From: Chrysomallon squamiferum
Lineage: Eukaryota; Mollusca; Gastropoda; Neomphalida; Peltospiridae
Length of the DNA: 64,000 nucleotides
Direction: 5' to 3'
Assembly (NCBI GenBank): GCA_012295275.1
Contig: CM022678.1
Coordinates: forward strand, 3,082,281 to 3,146,280
Both the position numbers and the translations under genes were made by a program. The notes beneath the pieces were generated by a model. The model saw only the letters and a list, made by a program, of their open reading frames with translations. It had not been told where the DNA came from and made no database searches. Of this stretch, positions 1 to 14,400 are shown piece after piece (position 1 is the stretch's first letter; every line of letters starts with the position of its first letter).

Positions 1-58
1 ATTTCACGGAAAAGTCACCAACAATGTTTGTGAGTGTGACGTTGGCTGGCGGGGAAAG
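1..58 (+). CDS. Exon e1 (partial): EGF-like repeat end
   Basis: The reading frame starts at base 2 and encodes the end of an EGF repeat ([11 protein letters not shown]). It stops at a GTAAGT donor in phase 0. The left side of the exon is outside the window. Confidence 0.8.
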
Positions 59-116
59 GTAAGTAAAAATAAATATGTTTTTCTCTTTTCTTTCTTTATT
101 TCTTAGTTTTCTGTGT

Positions 117-147
<31 letters not shown>

Positions 148-166
148 TTTTTTTTATTTATTTATT

Positions 167-201
<35 letters not shown>

Positions 202-994
202 TTAATCTTTCAGGTTGTTGCCTTATTTTCTTTCACATTCTCCACATCTTATAATTTTGTTCTCTGCCTCTCTGTCTGTCTGTCTGTCAGCTTGTCTGTC
301 TATTTTTCTATCCACCTATCTGTCTATCTGTCTATCCGTCTGTGTGCCTGTCTGTTTATCCTTTCTGGCCATCTGTAAATGAGTGCTATTGGTTCAACAG
401 CTTTATTTATAATGCAACTATAAACTTATTAATATGGTGATAAATAATGTTTGTGTGTTCATTTTGAGAATATTTTAATGTAACATGTTTGTTGTTGTAG
501 GTGTGTGACATACCTGGTTGTCCAGGTGATGCTGAAGATTGTACAGGTCATGGTATCTGCAATGAAGCCAGTCATAAATGCTCTTGCTTTCCGGGGTGGA
601 CAGGAGATGGGTGTGAACTGGCTGATTGTCCAGGTATTCAGAGTTAATTTAGGGTGTAGTGATAAAAATAAGTCTATTCTTATGAAATATATTTTTTTAT
701 TAAATAATTGTTACATGTTTCCTCATCATCTTAATATTGTCCTTTATTATTATTATTCTTAAATTTTTAAAAGTCTTTATTCTGACTTTGTTTTATACAT
801 TTGTAGGATCACCTGACTGCATGGGGCGGGGTACTTGCAGTGTGGAATCAGACCCACCCATCTGTGTGGACTGTGAAGCTGGGTGGATGGGCCCTGCCTG
901 TAACGACCCATGTGTGAATGGAACCCAGGATCCACCAAACAGTGGTGTATGCAAATGTCACCCATGCTACACAGGTAATGTAGCATACACATTG

Positions 995-1025
<31 letters not shown>

Positions 1026-4000
1026 CATATAAGCACAAACACACACACACACACACACAACACACAACACACACACACAACACACATCACACAACACACA
1101 CACACACACATTAAATATTATTGTATAATTGCAGGCAAAGGATGTAACAGTATGTGCAGTGGCCAGGGTCTCTGTATTAATGACAGGTGTGTCTGTTACG
1201 AAAGTTTCCGAGGGTCAAAGTGTGAGGTTACTGGTTGTCCTGGCAACCAGCATGACTGTTCTCTTCATGGTGTGTGTAACAGTGTTCTGCATCAGTGCAC
1301 ATGCATTCCAGGTGAGAATTAATTAAATTAAATATTTTGCTAGAGATAATATTATATTTAAAATGCCTTCTTTTTTTAGTAAAAATAGTTGCACTATAAT
1401 GTACAAAAAGTAAAATTTGAGAGAGTTAATAAGTGTAACCCAAAAGTAATTGATAAATTATACCCCTCAAATATCATAATGTATATTTTCTTGACTATGA
1501 TAGGATGTGTAAAAGTAACTGAAGTGTTAATTAGAAAGAATAAATATAAATGCTTTTTTAACAGAATTTTTATCTCAGTTTAACTAGGTGGTTTTTTTTT
1601 TTTCTTGTTATATTTTTTATTCTGACTATGACAGTGTGTGTGATAGTAACCCAAAAGAAATTTTGGAATGTTTTCTCATGTCTTTATATGTTGATGTATT
1701 TCACATTCCAATGTATGCGCCATGATTGTTATAAAAACTATGGAATGTACGTACTGTGCTGTGTATGAGTAATGTAATATGTAAACCCCAATATTACCAG
1801 CATGAAAAAAATAATTATAAATTAAGAAAATTAAGAAAAAAATCACTATTAATATTTGAAGTTTACAAATATCAATCTGTTGATACTTCAGGGTGGACAG
1901 GGAAGGCTTGTGATGAAGCAGATTGTCCACTTGGATGTTCTGGACATGGATTTTGTAATGGAACAGACAGGCAGATCCCACAATGCATCTGTGATCATGT
2001 AAATAAATAGTGTCTCTCTGTCTGTCTCTCCTTCATTTATTTCTTTTTCTTTAAATTCTTTATTCTTCTTCTTTTTTTACTTATCTTAGTTCCTTTTTCT
2101 TCTTTCTATATTCATCACTGTCTTTCACTTTATCTATCTTTATTTTTTTTTTGTCTATATATATATATATGTCCTTCTTTCAGTCAGTTGATATAGGTAT
2201 CTGTGTCTTTCTTGACTGACTGTCTCTCTGTCTCCCTGCCTGCATATCTCTCTGTATGTTTGTATATCTGTCAGTGTAAACATTTGGTTGTTCTCTCATA
2301 TAATTCATAATTAGTAATGGCTTTTATCTTCATCAAATATGGATTCAATTTATTATTATTAAAGATTAGTATCTAGTCAAATAAACAAACAGTTTGAAGT
2401 ATACTCATTATAATTAAGCTCTGTGTTCACCCCAGTCAGATACAAAATAACAAGAAATAAAAATATATTTAGACTATTCTTTAAATTAAATATTTATCAG
2501 CTCCTAACCGTTACTTTAGATAATATTATTTTCAATGTTACAGGGCTGGTTTGGTGATGCATGTGAAAAAGAATGTCAACATGGTAAACCTGTGGGTGAT
2601 GTGTGCGTGTGTGATGCATGCTATGCAGGTGCTGCATGTGAAAAGGAGTGTTCAGACAATGGTGTCTGTAAAGATTCTGTCTGTGAGTGCTTCAAGACAG
2701 TGATAGGTGAGTTGACTTTTATACTTTTTTGTTGTTGTGATTTTATTATTATTATTTACTATTACTATTACTACTACTAGTAGTTCGTGTTCTTGTTGAT
2801 GTTACTGTTATTATTACTGTTATTACTTATTTTATGCTGTTATTTTCTTATTAGTGTTATTGTGGTTGTTACTATTTATTGCTACTGTTATTATTTTTTA
2901 TTATTGTTGTTATCGTTATTTTTGTTATCCTTTTTGTCTTTTATTTTATTTTATTTTGTTTTATTTTATTTTATTTCATTTTATTTTTTGTTGTAAGGGT
3001 TTTTGTTTATTCTGTTTAATATTTTTGGATAAGTTTGTAATTGAAGAGAATAGCTATTGTGTTGTTTTGGAGGTTGTTAGGTGGTTGTGTTTTTCTTCTT
3101 CAATTCTTTTCCTTACGGTATTTCTTTTTAATATTTCTAAATATTATTATTCTTTTAATCTTTATTTTTCTTGCTATTCAGGAGAATGATTTTACTATAA
3201 AATTAATGTTTTATTGTTTGGTAATTATGTTTTAATTTCAGGTAACTCATGGGTGGGGCAGCTGTGTGAAGTAAGGGGGTGTCCAGGAAAGGATAACACA
3301 TGCAGTGGACATGGAACCTGTAATGCAGTACTACAGGAATGTTCCTGTTACCCTGGCTGGAGTGGAGATGATTGTTCAGAACCTGTCTGTCCTGGAGATC
3401 CACCTTGTTCAGGTATTTGTATATAAATTATTTTCCTTTACATTATTTATCTGTAAATTATTCATTTTCTTATATATTAATTTACCTGTATGCTTGTTTG
3501 TTTATTATTTACCTATATCTTTGTAACCTGTTTTTATATTAGTTATTTTCCTTTAGTATTGTTACCTGGAAGAGTATTTAAATGCTATAAATAAATAAAT
3601 AAATAAAATAATAAAAATATTTAAACATAAGATTGTTATCTGCTTGTATAGTTATTTACCTATAAATTAGTATATTAGTTATTTACCTCTAAACTTGTAT
3701 ATTAGTTATTTATCTGTAAATTTGTATATTGGATATTTACCTGTAAATGTATATTAGTTATTAACTTATAAATTTCTTACCTGTTTGTATATTTATTATA
3801 AACTGTTTGTATATTATTATTTTTTAAATTAATCGAAAATTTTTGATATTTGTTTTTCATTCTTTACTAAGCAGTCATATTTGTAATACAAAATAAAATG
3901 AATTTTTTTTGTGCAGGTCAAGGAGACTGTGTGTCAAGTGGAAAATGTCAGTGTCGTTCTGACTGGGTTGGCAAATCTTGTGAAATCCCTTGTATCAACG

Positions 4001-5336
4001 GCACCAACGTTGATGGCGTTTGTGTGTGTGACAGGCCCTGCGTCACCGGCATCAGCTGTCACCTGCAGTGCTGGGGTAACGGCAGGTGTACAGACAACAA
4101 CACCTGTGAATGTGACTTCTATAAGGGATTCAAAGGTGAAACCTGCAGCATACCTCAATGTCCAGGCTGGCCAGAAAACTGCATGGGACACGGTTCTTGT
4201 AATTCAGCAACAGGAAAATGTGAATGTGACCAAAAATGGTTGGGAAAGGCCTGTGAAATTCCTGACTGTGGTTCTCCATCTTGTAGTGGTGTCAGTGCCA
4301 GCTGTGGTGAAGATCCTGAGACAAAGAAACCAAGGTGTTTTGACTGTGCCTATCCATATATGGGGGACAGGTGTGAAAAGCAATGTGTGAATGGTACTTC
4401 AAAACGTTTCATCAATTCACTGGGTGATGTTCAGTGGGTGTGTGACTGTGACCCATGTTACAGTGGACCAGCCTGTGATGAAATGTGTTCTGGAAATGGT
4501 GTGTGCACTGACGGGAAATGTGACTGTGGCTTTGATGGTCACCGAGGGGAACTTTGTGATCAGAAAGGCTGCCCTGGGTGGGGAAAAGACTGTACAGGGC
4601 ATGGACAGTGTAATGTGATAACTGGAGAATGTGTGTGTAACAGTGGCTGGGTGGGGACTGGGTGTGACCAGCCTGTCTGTGTCAGTAACTGTAACTATCG
4701 GGGTCAGTGTATAGATAAAAATGGAACAGTTGCTTGTCAGTGTGATACGGGGCACTTTGGTCGAGCATGTGAGTTTGTTTGTGAACATGGTTCAGTTGTG
4801 AATGAAACATGTTTGTGTGAACCATGTTACAGTGGACCATTCTGTGACAGTCTGTGTTCAGGGGCAGGTAACTGTACAGAGAAAGGAGTCTGTGATTGTG
4901 GGTTCGATGGAGCAAGGGGAGACTACTGTGAACGTCCTGGCTGTCCTGGTTATAACACTGACTGCTCAAGGTAGGTAACTTTAAAATACATCTTCCTTTT
5001 TTTGTTCTTTATTTATTTTACTTACATAGGTTTTTTTTTTTTTTTTTACCTATATATTTTAAATGAGAGATACCATCTAGCACTTGAACTTATTTGGTTT
5101 CTTTTGTTTTTCTGTCATTATTACTAAGTCACTAACAATTTTAAATATAGTAGAGGTGTTTCTGCTTTTAATTATTTGTTTTGTTTCTTGTCTTATTATT
5201 TTTGTTGTTATTACTGTTATCATTTCATTTTGTAAAAATTTGTTTTGCATGTCAAAATTTAAAAAAATAATTTTTTATTTCTATTTATGTCATTTTTTGA
5301 TTTGTTCTTATTTCATTATTATTATTATTATTATTA

Positions 5337-5386
<50 letters not shown>

Positions 5387-5724
5387 CACACACATATATA
5401 AGGATGTTTTATTCACTTTTCCTACTTGTTTTATGGTTTGAATCAATTGTATTTTTAATTTTCATTTATTTATTTTTTATTTATCATTGTTTATTTAGGT
5501 AATTTTTTATTGTTATTTATTTAATAATTTGCTATTGTTTGATTATTAATTAATTTATATATTTTTTTATGTTTATTTATATATTTAGCTATTTGTGTGT
5601 TTATATATTTATTTAGTTATTTTTAAAAATTTTTTATTTATTACTGTTTATTTATTTATTTCTATTTATTTTATTTTAATTTATTTTATTTTATTATATT
5701 ATTTATTTATTTATTATTGTTCAT

Positions 5725-5767
<43 letters not shown>

Positions 5768-6287
5768 TGTTTATTCATTTACATACCTATTTGTGTGTTT
5801 GCATATTTATTTATTTATTTATCTGTTTTTATGTTTATTTATTTATTTTTATTTTTTTCAGTCATGGGACGTGTAACTCAGCTACAAGAATGTGTGTGTG
5901 TTTAGAAGGGTGGAAAGGACGAGGATGTGAAAAAGCTGATTGTTTAGAAAATTGTAACAACCGTGGACTGTGTGACTCCAGCTCATCTCAGCCTGTGTGT
6001 CGAAACTGTTCTGTCGGTGTGTAGTTAGTAAATAAAAAAATAAAAAAATAAGTAGACAAATGAATGAGCAAAATAAATATATCTATAAGCAATTTTGCAA
6101 ATAAATAAATAATAGAAGTATTAAATAAATTAAATAAAGTCTTGAAATCTTGTAAAAAAGTTCTATCATTATTATGTAAAGAAAGAAAAAAAGAAGGAAA
6201 GAAAGTTAAAAAAAGAAAAAAGAATTATGTTGTCAATATTATTTTTAATTTTTGTTATTATTGTTGTTGCTGTTGTTGTTATTGTTA

Positions 6288-6325
<38 letters not shown>

Positions 6326-7500
6326 TATTCAGGATGGATGGGGTTAGCATGTGAAATTCCATGTCATGGCGTACAAGAACCAATGGACAGTGGTATATGT
6401 AAATGTTCCACTGGATGCCAGCATGGACGAAGCTGTGAAAAAACATGCAGTGGTGTAGGTGTGTGTGACAACAACACTTGTAGGTGTGCTGATGACAACA
6501 ACCTCAATGCAGGTCACTGGGGTCAATTCTGCTCAGAACCTAGCTGTCCTGGAAAAGGTGATAATTTCTTATCTTACTATTTGTGAATGTGTGAATCTCC
6601 ATATGATTGATTGTGTGTCTGTGTGTGTGTATATTTGTGTTTGTGTACTTGTTTCTTTAAATATCTGTGAATGCATGAGTGGGTGGGCAAATGGGTATAA
6701 CTGGTGTTTGTATGTGAAGATGTGCTTGTGTGTGAAAGTGTGTCTGTGTGTGTGAATGTTTGAATCATGTCTATGATTATACAAGCAAACATAAATGTGC
6801 CTAAACATGTATAGACATAGAGATGTGATTAAAAACAGAAATAAATATTTATATATGTAAATGAATCTGTGCATGAACCAACTTTTTACTGATCCACAGT
6901 CTTCAAGAATATCGATTTCATCTTTGGAAAAGCAAACAAGTTTTTAAAATTTAGCATACATCAAGACATCCTACAACAAACATCCATCTTTGAATAAATC
7001 ATCATTAATTATCATAATTTATTCACAGAATCTGTCTGCTCCAATCACGGAACTTGTATCAAAGCTCTTCTCACTTGCAACTGCAATCCTGGGTGGTTGG
7101 GCAGTGGATGCCATATCCCAGACTGCCCTGGCACTCCCGACTGCAGTAACCATGGCAACTGCATGGTCAGGGAAGACAACCCTTGGTGTAACTGCAGTGA
7201 TGACTGGATGGGGCGGGAGTGTGAGTTACCCTGTGTACATGGGGTGGTGAAAGAAGGAGAAGGCTTTACTTGTGAATGTGAGTCATGTTTCACTGGACCT
7301 GGTTGCAACCAGACATGTAACGGACACGGAACTTGCCACAACAACACGTGTGTTTGTGAGGAGAGCTGGTGGGGTGAGTTGTGGTTCTTGTTACTATTTA
7401 TAAGTTGTCAGCAGCAATAGCAGCAGTTAAGTAATAGTGCTATTGTTGTAATTATTATTTCTAAAATGTAGGATTTTTTGTTTTATATGCTTGCTGTTAC

Positions 7501-7534
<34 letters not shown>

Positions 7535-9281
7535 TTATTATTGTTATTACTATTACTATTAATACAGTTATTATGACTATTGTTTTTATTTTTTTTTAAT
7601 GTTTTTGTTGTAGTTATTAATAATTTTATTACTTTCATTGTTATGTTACTGATATTATAATACAAATTCTACCTTATTATCATCATCATCATTATTACTA
7701 CTGCTACTACTACTACACCTCTTACACATAATTATACACACATATATATATTCAGTCACTCAAACAAAAAAAACATAGACTAATATAAATGTCACAATTT
7801 TATCTTAACTTTACCTAGTGTGACCACCATATCTCACAATAACCTAAACTATAACACAACTTATACTGTACTCTGTCACATTCTGAACAAACCCTCATCA
7901 ACTTCTAACAAAATAAAAATTCATTTTAGACAAAGATACTCACCTGAACTATGTTGACATTAATAATTTTGTTCTTTAGTTAATTCTATTTATTTTTTTA
8001 TTATTATTTTTTAATTCTGCAGGAGACAAATGTGAAGTGAAGGGATGCCCTGGAACAGGATCCAGTTGTTCCAGACATGGATACTGCACAGTTTCCGATC
8101 AGACTTGTACATGTAACAGATACTGGAAAGGAAAAGGTTGTGATGATCCAGACTGCCCCGGAGAACCCACTGATTGTACAGACAGAGGTGTGTAGCTGTA
8201 CTTTTTTTAGACTACAGCTAATTTTGAAATAGCTGATTGCTTACTCGTATCAGACATCCTTGAACACTGTAATTAGATGAAAGTAGTTAAACAAATAAAT
8301 GAATAAGACCATTTAAAATAATAGGACTTATATAATGGATACAAAAAGTGTAATTATGGATGAACTGTGTAAATACAATTTTGTGTATTTACATACTTAC
8401 CTATGTATTTATTTATATATTTTCTTACTTATTTCAGGAACATGTGATGGTGTAAATTTCTTCCCCCCACGCTGTGTTGGGTGTGTTCTGTCTATGGGGA
8501 AGGGCTGTGAAAAACCATGTGTCAATGGGACAGAGGAGCCCCCATTTAGTGAAAACTGTGTGTGCCATGCCTGTTTCTCCGACCCTGGATGTCAAACTGA
8601 ATGTTCAAACCATGGGTCATGTGACAATGGAACCTGCAGGTGTGAGGATGGATACATGGGAGATAACTGTGACACACTTGACTGCCCAGGTATGTATTTT
8701 TAGCACGTTTTAAAAATAATCCCAAAATGTTTTGTTGATTTGTTTTATTTTATTATTTAGTAATTCATTTGTTTGTTTGACTGTTTATTTTTAAAAATCT
8801 TTCTCACTTAAATAATCTTTTACATTTTGGTATAGGTGAGCCTAACTGTAACAATCATGGTATCTGTACTAGATCAGGAAACCAGTCAATCTGTGTGTGT
8901 GACCCAGGGTTCGAGGGAGAAGAGTGCAGGTCTATGGTCTGTCCCGGAACACCTTCATGCAGTGGAAATGGTAAGCATTCCTCCGTTCTGATTTTTGTTC
9001 AACATTTTAAAAATATCTCTTTTGTTATTTTTTTAAATTATTTTTTGTAAGTTGACTTATTTCTTGTTTGGAGGAGTTTGTTTTTAAATATATGTCTATT
9101 TATATATGGTGTGTGTATGCGAGAGTGAGTGTGTGTGTGTGCTGTGTGTGTGTGTGTGTGTGTGTTTGCACATGTGTTTATGTATGTTCCTCTGTGGGTA
9201 TGATTTTAACATAATAATTTATAAAATATATTGATTTGAGTTTCTGTTTTTGGTGTCACATGTTGGAGTTTTCACATTCGT

Positions 9282-9325
<44 letters not shown>

Positions 9326-10207
9326 TCATCCACAAACACTCACACAAACACGTACATACACAGCAAATCCAAACAAAAATAAACACACCACATATTTGTA
9401 ACAACAACTGACACATGTGTGCTTACATTCAGATTTTATATTTTATATTTTCTAGCTACGAAAGACATGCACGCACATACATACAGATGTAATTTAATAT
9501 TTATATCTCTAGCTGTGATATACACACATACATATATACATACACAGAAATATAAATGTTATTTTTAATATTTCTAGTTGTGACAGACACACATACATAC
9601 AAATATAAATTTTATATTTCTATGACAGAAACACACACATATATACATGTATATACATTTTATATTTTGCATTTCTAGGTATGTGTACTCTATTACCAAA
9701 CACAACAACACCAGTGTGCGTTTGTAATCATGGATTTGGAGGTGTTGCATGCGACCACTGTCTACCTCACTTCACAGGACAACAATGTGACCACTGCAAG
9801 CCTGGCTACATCGGCTACAACAACAGCTGCAGTGTTCTTTGTCTTCATGGACATTCAGTACCTAAAGGTGCTTACAGACATAAATAATTTGTTTAGATGT
9901 TATTCTCACTCATTAATAAAATTTGGCCTCTAGTTTTATAAATGTGTATGTTAGTATGTTAACCTTTATTTATTTATTTATTTATTATTATTATTATTAT
10001 TAGTAGTAGTAGTAGTATTGTTATTATTATTGTGGTACTTATTATTTTATCTTCAGAATCATTATTATTTTTACAACTATTACTACTACTGCTACTACTA
10101 CTACTACTACTACTACCACTACTACTATTGCTATTATTATTATTGTTATCATCATTATCATCACCATTATTATTATTATTTTTGTTATTATTACGCTTAT
10201 GAATATT

Positions 10208-10251
<44 letters not shown>

Positions 10252-10466
10252 TATATATCATATATTGTACATTCAGGAAGTGACAACTGTGTGTGTTATG
10301 ATGACCAGAAGGATGGACACTGGTCAGGAGACAGTTGTGACACATGTCAACTTGGATGGGCTCCACCAAGCTGTAACAAATGTGCTAAAGGTTTGTACAT
10401 AACACTAAATGTTTATTTTAATTTTATTTATTTATTTATTTATTTATTTATTGATTTCTTGCTTCA

Positions 10467-10538
<72 letters not shown>

Positions 10539-11459
10539 TACTACTACTATCATCATCATTATATTATTATTATTATTATTATTTTTGTTGTGCATCTGTC
10601 TGTCGTTTCTGTACATTTGTCTGTTTTCTAAAAACATACTGTTACTAACACTGGACTCTCAACCCATCTTTCTTCTTTCTTTCATGTAAGCTCCTCTCTC
10701 ATTCTGTTTCTGTTTCTTGAATTATTTATTTATTTTATTTTATGTATCTATATGCATATTTATTTCTCATTCTATTTCTTATTTATTTCAATAAACATTG
10801 ACAACAAAATTCTTGATCTAACACATTGTTATTTGTATGTTTGTTTGTTTATTTATTTAATTTTTATATATTTTTATTTCTTTATTTCTTTATTTCTTTA
10901 TTGTTATATATTTATATATATTTATTTAGATTTTGTTGGACTATCCTGTAACATTCCCTGTATAACAGACCATGGAATTTACAAAGATAAATTTGATGGA
11001 GACAGTGGGACAGAAAATGTTATTCCACAATTCCAGTGTGTCTCCAACAGCTCAGGAGAATACACTGCTTGGTTTGGCTACAACAACCTCAACAGTCACA
11101 ATGTCTACATTCCAGAAGGGCAGTCCAACAAACTGACTGGGGTGGGGTTCACAGCAGTCCCTCTCCCTACCAAGTTCCGCCCTGGTTTTGTGAAGTATGC
11201 TTTTGCTGTCAGGTAGGGAATATCAGCTTATTATTGCCTTACTTTTCCTATCCCATCCAGGGCTTCACTTCAGAGTAAATAAAGCATGGATTTTTTATCT
11301 GTGGGTTGGCATGTACGAAAAAAGATATTTTGCTGCTAATTGACATGAGAAGTCCACACACAATGTTTGTAGTTGATTATCATTTATCTATTATTAGTAT
11401 AACACTCATGGACATACACACATATACATCCACCATCATGTACAAAAAACCCAAACACA

Positions 11460-11495
<36 letters not shown>

Positions 11496-14400
11496 TATTT
11501 TTATACACACACACACACACACATACATACATATATTCAAACAAACACGCACACACACAAAAACACACACACACATATATAAATATACACTTTCATACAC
11601 ATGCAAAAATATATATTTAATACCCAAACAAGATATATTTTAAACTGATATTATTTATTTTACATTGTCTATTTAAGCAATTGCTTTCTTAAGTTTCTCA
11701 AGAAAAAAAAGTTGTTTTAAATTTGTTACTATTATATTATTACTATTACTATTGCCACTATTATTATTACTATCATTCTTCTTCTTCATCTTCTTATCCT
11801 TCTTCTTCGTCTTATTATTATCATTATTATTATAACTTTTTTGTTTTGTTGTTGTTGTTGTTGTTGTTACTACCACTACTACTACTACTACTACTACTGC
11901 TATTATTATTATTAATATTAATATTGTTATTGTTATTATTATTGAACTATTATTATTATTACAGTTCTTTGACATCAAGCAGCTCCATCTACTGGTATTT
12001 TGCTTACATGAAGTCAAACAGAGAATTTACCACAGGAATTAACATGACAGACATAAATGAGAATCAGTTCTGTACTTACCTCCCTGTCCTTGTGAGTTGT
12101 TCATTATAAAAAATATAAATATACACATGTATATAATATTTTTTACTAGCAATAATGATAACATATTTAACAGATCATTAAAATGATAAAATGTTTAAAT
12201 GAATATTTATTTGGGAAGAAGGATTTGAGAAAACAGAAAGAATATACATTCTTCATTGTTGTTGTTGTTTCTATTATTATTATTATTATTATTGTTTTTG
12301 TTAGTTGCTCTAACTGCTATTATTGTTACCAAGTAATCATAAGTATTGTTATTATTTTCATCATCATCATAATTGTTATTTTTGCTGTTATTATTATTAT
12401 TGTTATTATTATGTAACTGATATTATCATCATATCATCATTATATAATTACTGTTGTTTTGTTATTATCAGGATGACAGAGATACTAGAGAAGAAACAGC
12501 AATGTGTTACTGTTTGTCTGGTTACTGGGGAAATGCATGTGAACATGAATGCCCAGGAGGTTCTAGTAATCCTTGTTATGGAAACGGGCTTTGTGATCCT
12601 GCCACAGGTCACTGCTCCTGCTATGCCAATGCTCAAGCAGAAACAAACTGCAGCACTTGTCAGCCAGGTTGGTTTGGTTCTGACTGTGCTGTTGCTCACA
12701 GCGATGCTGAAGTAGATCTACATTCCAGACATTACGGCCGTGCATATAGCAGTGGTTACTTCATGACATTTGATGGCTCAACATACAGCTACCACAACAC
12801 TGGTGAACATGTAGTGGTAGACACTACAACAACACCAGGGACAGTGTTGAAAATTCACTGCATGTTGGTGATGTCTTCTGCCAACGAGGCTGGAGTTGTT
12901 ATTCAAGCTGTTGCCATAGTGATTGAAACAAACACCATTGAGATATACAGCAAGGAAAACCATTTCATGATAATTTACAATGGGAAAGAAGTAAACATTC
13001 TTGGATCAGAGCTTGCTGTAGCTGATGGAGTGAAGTGTGAAATGATAACAGCGAGACAGGTGAGAGTTTTCATACACAGTGATGTGGTGGTTGATGTCTT
13101 CATTCAAACTGTCAGTCTTGACCTGCAAGTCAAACTGGCCTACAGCATCTGCAACAAAACAACAGGACTTCTCTCATCATGCAGTGGATCTCCGTTTGAT
13201 GACTTCAGACTCAAATCTGGAACAGTCCTGACCTCCACATCAGCTCCATACCTAAACCAAGTCTCCATCCACAGAGAGTTTGGCTTGTCATTCTACGTTA
13301 AACCAGAAAATACAGTTTTCTTGTACCAGCAGAGCATGGTTGATTCTCAAGGATACAGCCTCAAGTTTAACAAGACAAATGCAGTGAGTGAGCCACTGAG
13401 GATCTTCACCAGTTACGATGCATCAGTTGAGATTAAATTCAAAACCTCAGTCGAATCAGATACTTGCCAAACAGTTTGGTCCTTCAGGAAAAATGATGTC
13501 ATTTCACTGTTGATCTGCAATCGTCACATCGCAGTCTACTTTGAAGGAAATCTGTACAATTCACATTCATTGTCAGTGACTGCTGATGTCTGGCATCATC
13601 TGGCTGTTGTCTGGTCTGATACATCTCGAGTGATCAGCCTGTTTCTACTCAGAGACTCAGTTCACATGGCCTCAGACACTGTAACAATATCAACAAAAGG
13701 ACATCCATTCATAAACTCTGGAACATTAATGATTGGGCAGTGGAATCCTGTTTTCACTCATCCTGAGAAGCTATATTGGAGTTTCTATGGAATGATAGAT
13801 GATGTCAGAGTTTGGCAGGCAGCAATAACAGTGGTACAGATCAGGAAGTATTACAAGGAGGTGATAATCAGAGAGGCAAGTTTGGCTTGTCACTGGAGAC
13901 TTGACGAAGGTTCAGGAATCACTGCCACTGATGCTGTTGTTGGTCTCAGTTTGTCCATGATGAAAGATCCTTGGTGGAAACCAGAGTGGGTTAGGTCAGA
14001 GTTCAGATACACCTACCCATCTTCTCACATAAACATTTATCATCATCAAGCTGATCGAAATTCAGCTGCTGAATTCTGTTCTTCACTTATATATTCCTCT
14101 CTAATAAATGCCTCTTGTAATTCTCTGGGTCCTGCTTTCATCACTGCAATCTATCACCAGTGTGTGTTCAACTCTCTTTCATTCCACAACAACCAGTACT
14201 CTCTCGAAGTTATCCTTGCTTTAGCTGATTCATGTCAGTTTTACAACCAGCTGGGAGCCTGGCCTGCCCAGTCATTTTGTAACCTCTTCCCACAAAGATA
14301 TTTCCCTCTGTGGACAGGAACACACTGCTACACAAAATGTGTGTTTGGTATTCCTAACAACAAGAATTCACTTTGTCAGTGTCTATCAGGATTCTTTGGT

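Noticed and set aside
777-1114. Cysteine/valine-rich open frames over the CA repeat
   Set aside because: They are translations of the CA/GT microsatellite in the intron after e3, with no splice support.
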